From NCBI RefSeq assembly GCF_014697105.1, contig NZ_JACJRF010000003.1, positions 62,001-126,000 on the forward strand: a stretch of DNA of 64,000 nucleotides, in the 5' to 3' direction. This document shows, piece by piece, positions 1 through 8,699 of the stretch (position 1 is its first letter; every line of letters begins with the position of its first letter). This DNA comes from Anabaena subtropica FACHB-260 (GTDB lineage: Bacteria > Cyanobacteriota > Cyanobacteriia > Cyanobacteriales > Nostocaceae). The translations under genes and the position numbers were made by a program. Below the pieces are notes generated by a model. It saw nothing but the letters and a program-made list of their open reading frames with translations, was not told where the DNA came from and searched no databases.

Positions 1-784
1 GGGCTGTTTTCGGGGCTTTGGCATAAGCATTCGCCGCTTTGAGAAATTGATTGTTTTCCCAGTAGGCTGTACCAATCACGTCCCAATCTTCTGGTTTGAG
101 ATTGGGCTGTTGTACTAGCTGGTCTAACACGCCTACTATCCCCGGCTGATTATAGGCATACTTGGCTAAAATTAACCGCAACTGTGGCTGATTGGGATTT
201 TCTGACAAGCGCTTCCTAATAATCTCCCAGGTGAGGGGATGAGAAGGAAATTGAGCGATCGCTGTATCATGTAGCTTTGGTTGACCAATCAGATAAATAG
301 CTCTGACAGCAGCAGCTTCCTTAGGATACTGTTTTAGTACTTGTTGCCTGAGATCAGAAGCTTTGCCATCCTCACCTAATAGATCCTGTGCTTGTGCTTG
401 TTTTAGCAAGATATAGGGTGCTAGAGCCGGATAACTCCTGTCTAGACCTGTAAGTAATTCCAGTGCTTTTTGGGCTTGTTTTGTGTCAATATAATCACTA
501 GCCAACAGATAACGAGCGCGTTCTCGGTCTGGCGAGCGGGATTTTTGAGTGAGTTCTTCTAGTTTGGCTGCTCGTTCTGCCGGGGATTGTGATATCAGTG
601 GAAACACATCTGACTTAACATTAGTTACCTTAGATAACTCTTCTGGCTGACCTTTATTCAGGTTGAGCCATTGCCCCAAGGATTTGCCAATCTCAGGTGC
701 TGACACCATCGCCCCAGCTGAAAAGGCAAACAGTGCCGCACCAGCGATTATAGAAATTTGCTTTTTTTGTAGTTTCTTCAGCAT
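1..784 (-). CDS. TPR-containing lytic transglycosylase, N-terminal part (runs off the window)
   Basis: The reading frame is open on the minus strand from an ATG at 784 to the window edge, giving about 261 residues with the C-terminus missing. The protein starts MLKKLQKKQISIIAGAAL, a short basic segment followed by a hydrophobic signal or anchor. After it comes helical, TPR-like sequence (LEELTQKSRSPDRERARYLL, ALELLTGLDRSYPALAPYIL). This matches the N-terminal half of the cyanobacterial Slt70-like proteins, which carry a transglycosylase SLT domain at the C-terminus and cleave peptidoglycan glycan strands in the periplasm. The catalytic domain would lie outside the window, so the enzymatic call rests on the N-terminal architecture only. 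An unrelated secreted TPR protein remains possible. Confidence 0.6.
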   Translation of the reverse strand, partial: MLKKLQKKQISIIAGAALFAFSAGAMVSAPEIGKSLGQWLNLNKGQPEELSKVTNVKSDVFPLISQSPAERAAKLEELTQKSRSPDRERARYLLASDYIDTKQAQKALELLTGLDRSYPALAPYILLKQAQAQDLLGEDGKASDLRQQVLKQYPKEAAAVRAIYLIGQPKLHDTAIAQFPSHPLTWEIIRKRLSENPNQPQLRLILAKYAYNQPGIVGVLDQLVQQPNLKPEDWDVIGTAYWENNQFLKAANAYAKAPKTA

Positions 785-1487
785 GGATACTCGCTGAACT
801 GTGCCGATGAATTTCCTGAAACTCTAGCATTACTTGCTAGGAGTGTAATCACCTTTTCATGGGAAATTTCTTATTTTAGGAGAAATCAAACAAAATATAG
901 ATAATATTTTGCTGATATTGTGCATCTATGGCCAGTTTTATTTTGTTACATCTATCCCAGTGAATAAGCAATCTTGAAAAACAAGCGGATAATACTTAAT
1001 TACATTAAATAAATGTATAAATACTTATTATTTTAATTATTTATACATAACATATCTACCTAAATCATACCTGAAATCAGAATGTACTGTGGCTAACAAA
1101 GAAATGCTATATGTGGAGAATTTAATTAAGATTAATTGTAATTAACTAGCTTTTGTAAAACAGGGATGCTCAAATTAAACGGCGATCGCTGCCAGCAAAA
1201 AGCCTCAATATTGAAAGAAGAACTGATCACGAGCAATCATGTGCGTTATAAATAAGCATTTATACTGCATCAAGCCGAGAAATGCTCTATGTCGGCACTA
1301 TACAGAATTTGAGTTTAGTTTTTCGTTAAAAATTATCCTTGTTGCTGTGTGTGATTGAATTCAATGATCATTAGAATATCATCAACTTGAAAAAAATTAG
1401 CATTATATTTGACCCTCTCTTGACAAAGACTATCAATTTGCTAGAGGATTCTGCTAATCTGGTTTTTGATTCATGATGAGGCGCTAA
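785..1487. other. Intergenic region between divergent genes
   Basis: This is AT-rich DNA between the divergently transcribed transglycosylase gene and exbB. It must hold both promoters, but I cannot place a specific -10/-35 pair with confidence. One HIP1 octamer lies near 1182. I see no RNA gene and no convincing ORF. Confidence 0.5.
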
Positions 1488-2141
1488 ATGGGTATTCAAA
1501 ATCTGTTTACAGCAGGTGGCGTGGTAATGTGGCCACTGTTGGGTTTTTCTATATTGGCGGTGGCGCTAATTGTTGAGCGCATCAGGTTTTGGCTAAAAAT
1601 CAACAACCGTCAACAGCGTGTGGTGAGAGATGTTTTGAACTTGTATCGATTAGATAATCTCGTTAGTGCAATAGATAAGCTGAGGCAAAATGTAGACTTG
1701 CCACTAGCACGTATATTTCTGTCGGCTTTAGAACTAGAAGAACCAACACCAGAAGAATTCCGACTAGCATTAGAAAGCGAAGCCCAAGCTGAGATACCTG
1801 TACTCAAACGCTTTCAAAATATTTTTGAAACAATTATTGGTCTAGCACCACTTTTAGGCTTACTTGGTACAGTATTAGGTTTGATTACATCCTTTGCCTC
1901 TCTGGATATTGGTGATGTGGGAGGGACAAAAACCGCAGGTGTAACGTCTGGGATCAGTGAGGCTCTAGTATCTACAGCAACAGGATTGATAGTAGCTATC
2001 TTTACACTTTTATTTGCCAACTCCTTTCGAGGACTTTACACCAGACAAATGGCACTATTTCAGGAGTATGGCGGTCAATTAGAATTACTTTATCGCCGCC
2101 GCTACGAACGAGGAGAGAGAACCTATGCGTCTACAAGATGA
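1488..2141 (+). CDS. exbB: MotA/TolQ/ExbB-type proton channel protein
   Basis: This 217-residue inner-membrane protein belongs to the ExbB/TolQ family, which conducts protons to energise outer-membrane processes through a partner. One membrane segment lies near residues 12-32. Two more flank the cytoplasmic region, around 110-136 (sequence LAPLLGLLGTVLGLI, the family signature) and 155-178. The length is typical of ExbB. The ATG at 1488 follows a GAGG ribosome-binding site. The stop overlaps the start of exbD by 17 bases, so the two genes are translationally linked. No TonB gene is next to the pair, so I cannot say whether it drives siderophore uptake or another job. Confidence 0.9.
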   Translation: MGIQNLFTAGGVVMWPLLGFSILAVALIVERIRFWLKINNRQQRVVRDVLNLYRLDNLVSAIDKLRQNVDLPLARIFLSALELEEPTPEEFRLALESEAQAEIPVLKRFQNIFETIIGLAPLLGLLGTVLGLITSFASLDIGDVGGTKTAGVTSGISEALVSTATGLIVAIFTLLFANSFRGLYTRQMALFQEYGGQLELLYRRRYERGERTYASTR

Positions 2142-2529
2142 GCCAGATGTTCCAGCACAAATCAACATCTTACCGATGATTGATGTGATTTTTGCAATAT
2201 TGACGTTTTTTATCATGTCTACGCTGTTCTTAACTCGCTCGGAAGGGTTGCCAGTAAGTTTACCAAAAGCGGCGACAGCACAAAAACAGCAAGTACCTAC
2301 GAAGATTACGATCTCGGTAGATGAACAGGGGACGGTTAGCCTGAATCGCCAACCAGTTCTCGTTGATTCAGTAGCAGGACAATTGCGTAACTTAATTGGT
2401 GCTAACCAGGAAGCTTTAGTAATTATTAATGCTGATGAAAAAGTAGGACACGGTAAAGTAGTGGCAATTATGGATCAAGTACGTCAAGTAGAGGGAGCAA
2501 AGTTAGCGATCGCCACTCAAAAACCCTAA
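2125..2529 (+). CDS. exbD: ExbD/TolR family energy-transduction protein
   Basis: This 134-residue protein has one N-terminal membrane helix (about 15-37) and a periplasmic C-terminal domain. The motif NILPMIDVIFAILTFFIM carries the aspartate (D20) that corresponds to the essential proton-accepting residue of ExbD/TolR. The gene begins inside the end of exbB in another frame, the usual arrangement for this pair. ExbB and ExbD form the membrane motor. The TonB-like partner must be encoded elsewhere, because none is seen here. Confidence 0.9.
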   Translation: MRLQDEPDVPAQINILPMIDVIFAILTFFIMSTLFLTRSEGLPVSLPKAATAQKQQVPTKITISVDEQGTVSLNRQPVLVDSVAGQLRNLIGANQEALVIINADEKVGHGKVVAIMDQVRQVEGAKLAIATQKP

Positions 2530-2585
2530 GGCTAATTTTTAATTCAGGTGAAGGGTAAAGCTGTTTGCCTTACCCTCAAATTTCA

Positions 2586-4397
2586 TTATTTAACTGGCTT
2601 TGGATATTTACCAGGATACTTGCGTTGGAAATAATCTTCCATAACTTTGAGGATCATTGGCGCAGCAACGCTACCACCACCGCCACCGGAATGTTCAGCA
2701 AAGGCGACAACGAGAATCTCTGGCTTATCAGCAGGTGCATAAGCACCAAACCAGGCATGATTTTGTTTTACCCTACCCTTCCAAGCTTCAGCCGTACCGC
2801 TTTTACCAGCAACAGGGGGAATAGTTGGTTGATTTAAGACTTTTCCCGTACCATCAGAAATTACCTTACGTAGACCTTCACGCAAAAGTTTCATTGTGCT
2901 GGGCTTCATTTGTACGAGTTCTCGCCAGCTTTTAGCCTCTTCATTATCTTTGAGCAAATGGGGTTGGACACGGTAGCCACCATTTGCGGGTACAGCAAAC
3001 ATGACAGCAACTTGTAAAGGTGTGGTTAATAAAGCACCTTGACCAATAGACATATTAATTGTGTCGCCTATAGTCCAAGGCATTTTCCAGGCTTTCCGTT
3101 TCCATGTTTCATCTGGTACTAGACCTCTGGCTTCTTCCGAAACAAATTCAAAGCCTGTTTTTTTACCAAATCCATATTTGCGTGTCCATTCAATCAAAGT
3201 GGGGCCACCGATTCCCCTACCAATTTGATAAAAGAACGTGTCACTACTCCACTGCATCGCCCCGACAAAACCCAAAGGCCCAAACCCTGCATGATTCCAC
3301 TCACCAAATCTAGTTCCACCAATAGTTAAAGAACCGTAGGTTGGCAGGATTGTGTTGGGAGCAAATTTACCTGATTCTAAACCAGCAGTTTTGGTAACAA
3401 TTTTGAAGGTACTAGCAGGAGGAAACGCACTTAAAGCACGATTGACTAGAGGATGGTCTTCACCTTGCACAGATTCCCAATCTTTTTGAGTCAGTCTTTG
3501 CTTAGAAAAAATATTGGGATCAAAGGTGGGGTGAGACACCATTGCTAAGACAGCGCCATTTTTAGGATCAATGGCAATAATAGTACCATTGCGATCGCCT
3601 AAAGCTTTTTCTGCCATCTTTTGGACATCTACATCTATAGTCAACCGGATATCATTACCGGGTTTGGCTTGTTTTTCTCCTAAAACCCGCAGTGGTCTAC
3701 CAGCTCCATCCACTTCTACTTGCTGACCACCCCACTCACCACGCAATAATTTTTCATAGGCTTTTTCCACACCCATTTGACCAATCACATCACCCAAACG
3801 ATAACCGTCTTTCCTCCTTTCCTTTAACTGTTCAGGTGTTAATTCCCTTGTGTAACCAAGTACATGAGCCAATTCTCTACCGTGGGGATAATAGCGCACA
3901 GCTTCCGTATGTATTTCTACATCTTTCAGTTCGCTTTCATATTCCTTGATGGCTGTAATTTGGGCTTCATCCAAATTCCTAGCGATGCGAATCAGTGAAG
4001 AAGAATTAGCGCCAGCCTCTTGTAGTTTCTTTTCGATTTCTTCTTGGGGAATCTCCAAAATCTTAGCTAAACGTGGCCCAACAACCGACCAAGCGGGTTT
4101 GGTATGTGCCATCGGCCAAAGATAAATAGACCGAGGATAGCGTGTACTGGCTAAAAGTTTACCATTACGGTCAAAGATATTACCCCGTTCTGGTTGTTTG
4201 GGAATCATGCGAACCCGGTTGGACTCGGCTTGCTGCTTGTAACTGGAACCTTCAATGATTTGCAGGTATGCTAAACGCACACTAATTCCAGTCGTCATCA
4301 GCAGAGTAAAGAGAATCAAAAATATAGGTTGGGAACCTCTGCCAACAGTTCGTTTATCTTTTTTTCCTAGTAGTTGAGATGGTTGCAATATAGCCAT
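2586..4397 (-). CDS. mrdA: Penicillin-binding protein 2 (peptidoglycan transpeptidase)
   Basis: This 603-residue class B penicillin-binding protein cross-links peptidoglycan during lateral wall growth. It has a single N-terminal membrane anchor (about 24-45), a pedestal/dimerisation domain (about 55-240) and a transpeptidase domain (about 265-590). The active-site serine is in the motif STFK at 329-332, the second motif is SSD at 384-386 (aspartate at this place is normal for the PBP2 group), and KSGTAEAW starts at 532. A glycine-rich stretch HSGGGGGSVAAP lies near the end. All catalytic motifs are present. It is convergent with exbD, with 56 bases between the stops. Assignment to PBP2 rather than FtsI rests on overall sequence feel and on the absence of neighbouring division genes. 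Confidence 0.9.
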   Translation of the reverse strand: MAILQPSQLLGKKDKRTVGRGSQPIFLILFTLLMTTGISVRLAYLQIIEGSSYKQQAESNRVRMIPKQPERGNIFDRNGKLLASTRYPRSIYLWPMAHTKPAWSVVGPRLAKILEIPQEEIEKKLQEAGANSSSLIRIARNLDEAQITAIKEYESELKDVEIHTEAVRYYPHGRELAHVLGYTRELTPEQLKERRKDGYRLGDVIGQMGVEKAYEKLLRGEWGGQQVEVDGAGRPLRVLGEKQAKPGNDIRLTIDVDVQKMAEKALGDRNGTIIAIDPKNGAVLAMVSHPTFDPNIFSKQRLTQKDWESVQGEDHPLVNRALSAFPPASTFKIVTKTAGLESGKFAPNTILPTYGSLTIGGTRFGEWNHAGFGPLGFVGAMQWSSDTFFYQIGRGIGGPTLIEWTRKYGFGKKTGFEFVSEEARGLVPDETWKRKAWKMPWTIGDTINMSIGQGALLTTPLQVAVMFAVPANGGYRVQPHLLKDNEEAKSWRELVQMKPSTMKLLREGLRKVISDGTGKVLNQPTIPPVAGKSGTAEAWKGRVKQNHAWFGAYAPADKPEILVVAFAEHSGGGGGSVAAPMILKVMEDYFQRKYPGKYPKPVK

Positions 4398-4823
4398 AAT
4401 GCTTAAATAATTGTTCAGATAAGAATATTTGTATTCAATAAATTATTTAGTGTGATATCCCTTAATAAATCTAGTTATGGCAATTTATTTTAAATCAGTT
4501 CTGCACATTCTGAACTAATCTTGCTAGAGTATTATTCCTGTTGTGCGAGTTATCAGTTCTAATTTGGCTATTGGGGTTTAGCATTTTTACCAGCGTAATA
4601 ATACTGAACTTGACTTTTAGCATCTTTAGCGATGAATGCTAAAAATGCAGGTAACTTGTATATAATTCCCAAACCTTTCTCTAAATCTTCAACTTGTAAC
4701 AATCTAGTAAGTATATTTATAAACAATTTTTTTAGCAGACTACAATAAACCAAAGACTATAAAGAGTTTGCTGAATCGACTACATTAATACATAAAATCA
4801 CTGAATATCACGGCATTCTACTG
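4398..4823. other. Intergenic region between divergent mrdA and potA
   Basis: This AT-rich spacer holds the promoters of mrdA (minus) and the pot operon (plus). A 61-codon minus-strand frame (4753-4568) starts with TTG, lacks a Shine-Dalgarno sequence and matches nothing I know, so it is not called as a gene. Confidence 0.5.
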
Positions 4824-5957
4824 ATGAATATGGCTCAAATTGAGACACAAAATCCCAGGGGCATAAAAACGCTGCAACCGCTTGATGTTGAACTACGTAA
4901 CGTTTTTAAGTTTTTCAACCAAGAACCGGCAGTACACGGAATAGACTTGGATGTCAGACAAGGGGAATTTTTTAGTATTCTTGGTCCCTCTGGTTGTGGT
5001 AAGACAACAACACTACGGTTAATTGCGGGATTTGAGCAAGTTGATGCTGGTAAATTATTGATTCAAGGCCAGCCAATGACCAATATTCCCCCTTATCGGC
5101 GACCAGTGAATACAGTATTTCAAAGTTATGCTCTATTTAATCACCTCAACGTTTGGGATAATATCGCCTTTGGATTACGTCTGAAAAAATTCCGGAAATC
5201 AGAAATAGAAGGTAGGGTGAAAGAGGCTTTAAAGCTGGTAAAAATGGAAAGCTTGCGATCGCGCTTTCCCAGTCAACTCTCTGGTGGTCAACAGCAGCGT
5301 GTCGCTTTAGCGAGGGCTTTAGTCAACCGTCCGGCTGTGTTGTTGCTAGATGAACCTTTAGGGGCTTTAGATTTGAAACTACGTAAGGAAATGCAAGTCG
5401 AGTTATCGAATTTACATAAAGACCTGGGTTTGACGTTTATCATGGTGACTCATGACCAAGAGGAGGCGTTATCATTAAGCGATCGCATTGCGGTGATGAA
5501 TCAAGGCAAAATTGAACAAATTGGTACTCCCAGCGAGATTTACGAACGTCCCAAAACAACCTTTGTGGCTGATTTTATTGGTGATACCAATTTATTCAGT
5601 GGTGAAATTACTGCATTAGAACCTGAGGTGATGCAAATTGTCACCAAAACTGGACTGACGATTGTAGTAGTACGCAATGAAGATACACCAACAGAATTAT
5701 TAAAACCAGTAGTTGTTAGTGTACGACCAGAAAAAATTCAACTTTCACTTTATCAACCTAGTTTAGCTAATAATTGCTTTGAAGGCAGACTAGTAAATGT
5801 GATGTATTTAGGAACTCATGTTAACTATGTTGTGCAGTTAATTAACGGCATTAATATTAATGTTTTGCAGCCTAATACTTTTGGCAATTTACCAGACCGT
5901 GACACACCGATTTATGCTTGGTGGGGAGAAAATGATTGTTTGGCGATCGCTCAATGA
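4824..5957 (+). CDS. potA: Spermidine/putrescine-type ABC transporter ATP-binding protein
   Basis: This 377-residue nucleotide-binding subunit powers substrate import through the PotB-type permease. Walker A is GPSGCGKTT (54-62), the signature is [15 protein letters not shown], Walker B is [11 protein letters not shown], and the switch histidine is in [11 protein letters not shown]-terminal TOBE region (about 270-375) is typical of the CUT1/PotA/PotG branch. The motif [17 protein letters not shown] after Walker A is also typical of PotA. It is the first gene of a three-gene operon, and its TGA overlaps the ATG of potD (ATGA at 5954-5957). Substrate preference between spermidine, putrescine and other cations cannot be read from the sequence. 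Confidence 0.88.
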   Translation: MNMAQIETQNPRGIKTLQPLDVELRNVFKFFNQEPAVHGIDLDVRQGEFFSILGPSGCGKTTTLRLIAGFEQVDAGKLLIQGQPMTNIPPYRRPVNTVFQSYALFNHLNVWDNIAFGLRLKKFRKSEIEGRVKEALKLVKMESLRSRFPSQLSGGQQQRVALARALVNRPAVLLLDEPLGALDLKLRKEMQVELSNLHKDLGLTFIMVTHDQEEALSLSDRIAVMNQGKIEQIGTPSEIYERPKTTFVADFIGDTNLFSGEITALEPEVMQIVTKTGLTIVVVRNEDTPTELLKPVVVSVRPEKIQLSLYQPSLANNCFEGRLVNVMYLGTHVNYVVQLINGININVLQPNTFGNLPDRDTPIYAWWGENDCLAIAQ

Positions 5958-7036
5958 AAAATAGAAGAAAATTTTTACAAGGAATTACAGCACTGTCTAG
6001 TTTATCTTTAGCCAGTTGCGGTTGGAGATTAGCAGACGTAAGGGCTACTACCGCTTCTGGTCGCAGTGATCAGTTGTATCTTTATACTTGGACACAATAT
6101 TCTGATCAAGAATTATTGCAAACTTTTAGCGCCCAAACTGGGATGAAGGTGCTTGTAGATGTTTATGATTCTAATGAAGTGATGTTAGCTAAACTTCTAG
6201 CTGGAGGGGGTGGTACTTATAGCCTGATTTACCCATCCGATTATATGGTCGAAAAGATGCTAGAAAAAAGCTTATTGATAGAATTGAACACAGACAAATT
6301 AGTTGGTTTAGATAATTTATTTCCCCAATTTCAAAACCCTAGTTATGACCCCAAAAATCGCTATAGTATTCCTTTTAATTGGGGAACAACAGGATTAATT
6401 TATAATTCTGAAATCCTCAAAGAAGCACCACAAGATTGGGAATATCTCTGGCGTAATCAAAAGTTACTCAATAAGCGCATGACTCTGTTAAATGATGTGC
6501 GTGAAGTCATGGGTGCAGTGTTGCGGATGTTGGGTTATTCGTATAATTCACAAAACGAAAACGAAATTAAACAAGCCTATGAACAATTAACTATACTCAA
6601 AGAAGCGATCGCTGCTTTTGACACTGATGCGTGGCGCAATCAAATATTAGCTGGTGATTTAACCTTAGCTATGTGTTACTCGGCTGATGCTATCAAAATT
6701 ATCAAGGAAAATCCTCGACTCAAATATGTTATTCCCCGTAGTGGCTCTTCATTATGGACTGACACAATAGTCATTCCTAAATCTGCACCCAATGTAGATG
6801 GGGCTTATGCCTGGATTAACTTTATTTTACAACCAGAAGTAGCAGCGACTACGAGCGAAAGGCTGAAGATTTCTACTCCTAATAGTGCAGCATTTGAACA
6901 ATTACCAAAACAGATAAAAAATAATGAAAATTTATATCCTCCTTCCTCAATTCTCGAAAAATGTGAACGCATTAGTCCTGTAGGGGAATTTGAGGATGTT
7001 TATGAACGTTACTGGACACAATTAACTAGTAGTTAA
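5954..7036 (+). CDS. potD: Polyamine-type ABC transporter substrate-binding lipoprotein
   Basis: This is the solute-binding subunit, 360 residues from the preferred ATG at 5954, which overlaps the potA stop as ATGA. An in-frame start 18 bases upstream would only add residues encoded inside potA. The N-terminus, [24 protein letters not shown], has a twin-arginine-like NRRKF segment and an LASC lipobox, so the mature protein is probably a lipoprotein anchored at the plasma membrane. Motifs such as [15 protein letters not shown] and [29 protein letters not shown] are typical of the PotD/PotF fold. The ligand could be spermidine, putrescine or a related amine. Confidence 0.87.
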   Translation: MKNRRKFLQGITALSSLSLASCGWRLADVRATTASGRSDQLYLYTWTQYSDQELLQTFSAQTGMKVLVDVYDSNEVMLAKLLAGGGGTYSLIYPSDYMVEKMLEKSLLIELNTDKLVGLDNLFPQFQNPSYDPKNRYSIPFNWGTTGLIYNSEILKEAPQDWEYLWRNQKLLNKRMTLLNDVREVMGAVLRMLGYSYNSQNENEIKQAYEQLTILKEAIAAFDTDAWRNQILAGDLTLAMCYSADAIKIIKENPRLKYVIPRSGSSLWTDTIVIPKSAPNVDGAYAWINFILQPEVAATTSERLKISTPNSAAFEQLPKQIKNNENLYPPSSILEKCERISPVGEFEDVYERYWTQLTSS

Positions 7037-7037
7037 A

Positions 7038-7093
7038 ACAATTCGCAATTTTCGCAATTCGCAATTACTATCACCTATTACCTATTATCTATT
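7038..7093. repeat. Short tandem heptamer repeats between potD and potB
   Basis: Repeats of TTCGCAA (7042-7066) are followed by repeats of ACCTATT and a near variant (7073-7093). Such STRR heptamers are a hallmark of heterocystous cyanobacterial genomes. Here they fill the spacer inside an operon without interrupting it. Confidence 0.75.
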
Positions 7094-7102
7094 TTTAAAA
7101 TT

Positions 7103-8008
7103 GTGACTACAGAAATTCGTGATATTGCCGATAATGCTGCTAAAATTCCGAAATTAAATCGTCCAAGGTTTAATTTCATCCAACCTTTAGTTTTATTAGC
7201 ACCATCTGGTGTTTGGTTATTACTTTTACTCGTACTACCAACGCTGATAATTTTTCAGTTGAGTTTAGTACCAAATATTAGACCAGGGGATATAGTTAAT
7301 CCTAGTGGATTTGATAACTATATTCGTATAATTGATCCGCTATATTTGCAAGTAATATGGCGATCGCTATGGTTAGCCCTTGGTACAACTACAATCTGTC
7401 TAATTTTGGCTTTCCCGGTTGCGTATTGGATTGCTCAAATTGCACCAAAGCGTTGGCGTAACTTGCTGCTATTGGGCTTTGTCTTACCTTTATGGACTTC
7501 TTCCCTACTCCGTTCTTACGCTTGGATAACTATTCTCCGTCCTACGGGTTTATTGAACAGTTTGCTTAGTAGTTTAGGTTTACCCACCGTAGAATTACTT
7601 AATCGCACACCAGCCGTTTTAATTGGCATGAGCTATAGCTTACTACCTTACATGGTGTTAATTTTATATGCTTCACTGGAAAAACTGGATAAGCGGTTAC
7701 TAGAAGCAGCCGCAGATTTGGGTGCAAATCCCATACAAACTTTTTGGAAAGTTACAGTTCCGCAAATATCCCCAGGAATCACAGCTGGTTCTTTGCTTGT
7801 CCTCATCACAGCCTTGGGGGATTTTATTGACCCTGAATTACTTGGTGGTGCTTCTAGTATGACGGCGGCGCGGTTAGTTTATAACCAATTTCTCGGCGTT
7901 ACCCAAAATTGGGGGTTTGGTTCAGCTTTGAGTATGACATTAATTTTGGCTGTGAGTATTGCGATCGCTCTTTTGATTAAGTTTGGAGAAGCTACACCCA
8001 AGCAGTAG
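7103..8008 (+). CDS. potB: Polyamine-type ABC transporter permease, PotB-like
   Basis: This 301-residue permease has about six membrane segments and begins at a GTG. The EAA loop that docks on the ATPase is seen as LEAAADLGANPIQTFWKVTVPQISPGI near residues 197-224. The length and the early large loop (PNIRPGDIVNPSGFDNYIRI) fit PotB. It is the last gene of the operon, since a terminator follows within 50 bases. The usual second permease, PotC, is missing here, so either this subunit works as a homodimer or PotC is encoded elsewhere. Confidence 0.87.
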   Translation: MTTEIRDIADNAAKIPKLNRPRFNFIQPLVLLAPSGVWLLLLLVLPTLIIFQLSLVPNIRPGDIVNPSGFDNYIRIIDPLYLQVIWRSLWLALGTTTICLILAFPVAYWIAQIAPKRWRNLLLLGFVLPLWTSSLLRSYAWITILRPTGLLNSLLSSLGLPTVELLNRTPAVLIGMSYSLLPYMVLILYASLEKLDKRLLEAAADLGANPIQTFWKVTVPQISPGITAGSLLVLITALGDFIDPELLGGASSMTAARLVYNQFLGVTQNWGFGSALSMTLILAVSIAIALLIKFGEATPKQ

Positions 8009-8054
8009 GGGGGTAAACCGTTGACTATATTTTTAGTTTTAATCTTAAAGTTTT

Positions 8055-8080
8055 CTCACCCGCGTAGGTGAGTTTTTTTT
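8055..8080 (+). terminator. Rho-independent terminator of the pot operon
   Basis: The stem CTCACC/GGTGAG with a six-base loop (CGCGTA) is followed directly by eight T residues. It lies 47 bases after the potB stop on the same strand. Confidence 0.85.
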
Positions 8081-8374
8081 ATTTGTAGTCCTAACGTCTA
8101 TTCGTCCAAGCTGCTGTTTTATACAAGGTTAAATCAGCATTAAGATTTTTGTCAAAATTAGTTGACTAAGAATGTTAAACATTTCTTTATAGGAAAATAA
8201 AAGTTAGGCATTAACAAACATCTTTTTGTAAACTTTTGTTTAGTTTACGGCTAGACAATGGGTTGAAATATATACATTTCTAGCTGCATTAATTTAGAGC
8301 AATCTCACCTTTTTAATAACTCAGAGCATCAATTAAAACTGATACTTCCACTAATAAAAAACGGAGATTATAAC

Positions 8375-8512
8375 ATGGCACTTCGGAATAACTCAGGTAA
8401 CAATTTCTGGCAAAATGTGAGACAAGATTCAGTAAGTTGGGGTTCTTTAGCACTTTGGGTTACTGGCTTAGTTGCATTTTTACTAATTTTGACAACCTTT
8501 GCTAACGCTTAA
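8375..8512 (+). CDS. 45-residue single-span membrane protein of unknown function
   Basis: A small ORF starts at ATG 8375, with a GGAG Shine-Dalgarno sequence about eight bases upstream, and ends at TAA 8510-8512. The product begins MALRNNSGNNFWQNVRQDSV and continues into one membrane helix (about 22-42: SLALWVTGLVAFLLILTTF). The size and shape resemble low-molecular-mass thylakoid subunits, but I cannot match it to any named photosystem, cytochrome b6f or NDH-1 subunit. The gene stands alone after the pot terminator with about 290 bases of leader or promoter space. That it is real rests on the ribosome-binding site, the coherent hydrophobic profile and the clean start and stop. Confidence 0.65.
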   Translation: MALRNNSGNNFWQNVRQDSVSWGSLALWVTGLVAFLLILTTFANA

Positions 8513-8699
8513 TGTCTGCTAAATAACCAGATAAATCTTTCAAGAAGTAGGGAATTCTGTTTTTTTCTGGGGACTTCCAGAAAATAAATTATCCAATTTA
8601 CTCAGATAATATTTTGTTGTCTTCCTCCTGCTATGCCACTGCGCTACCCAGTAATAGGATATTTTTTTAGTTGGAAGTCCCCTGGGTTCCCCCATTCTT

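Noticed and set aside
4568-4753. 61-codon minus-strand frame upstream of potA
   Set aside because: TTG start, no Shine-Dalgarno sequence, no family resemblance, and the region is AT-rich.
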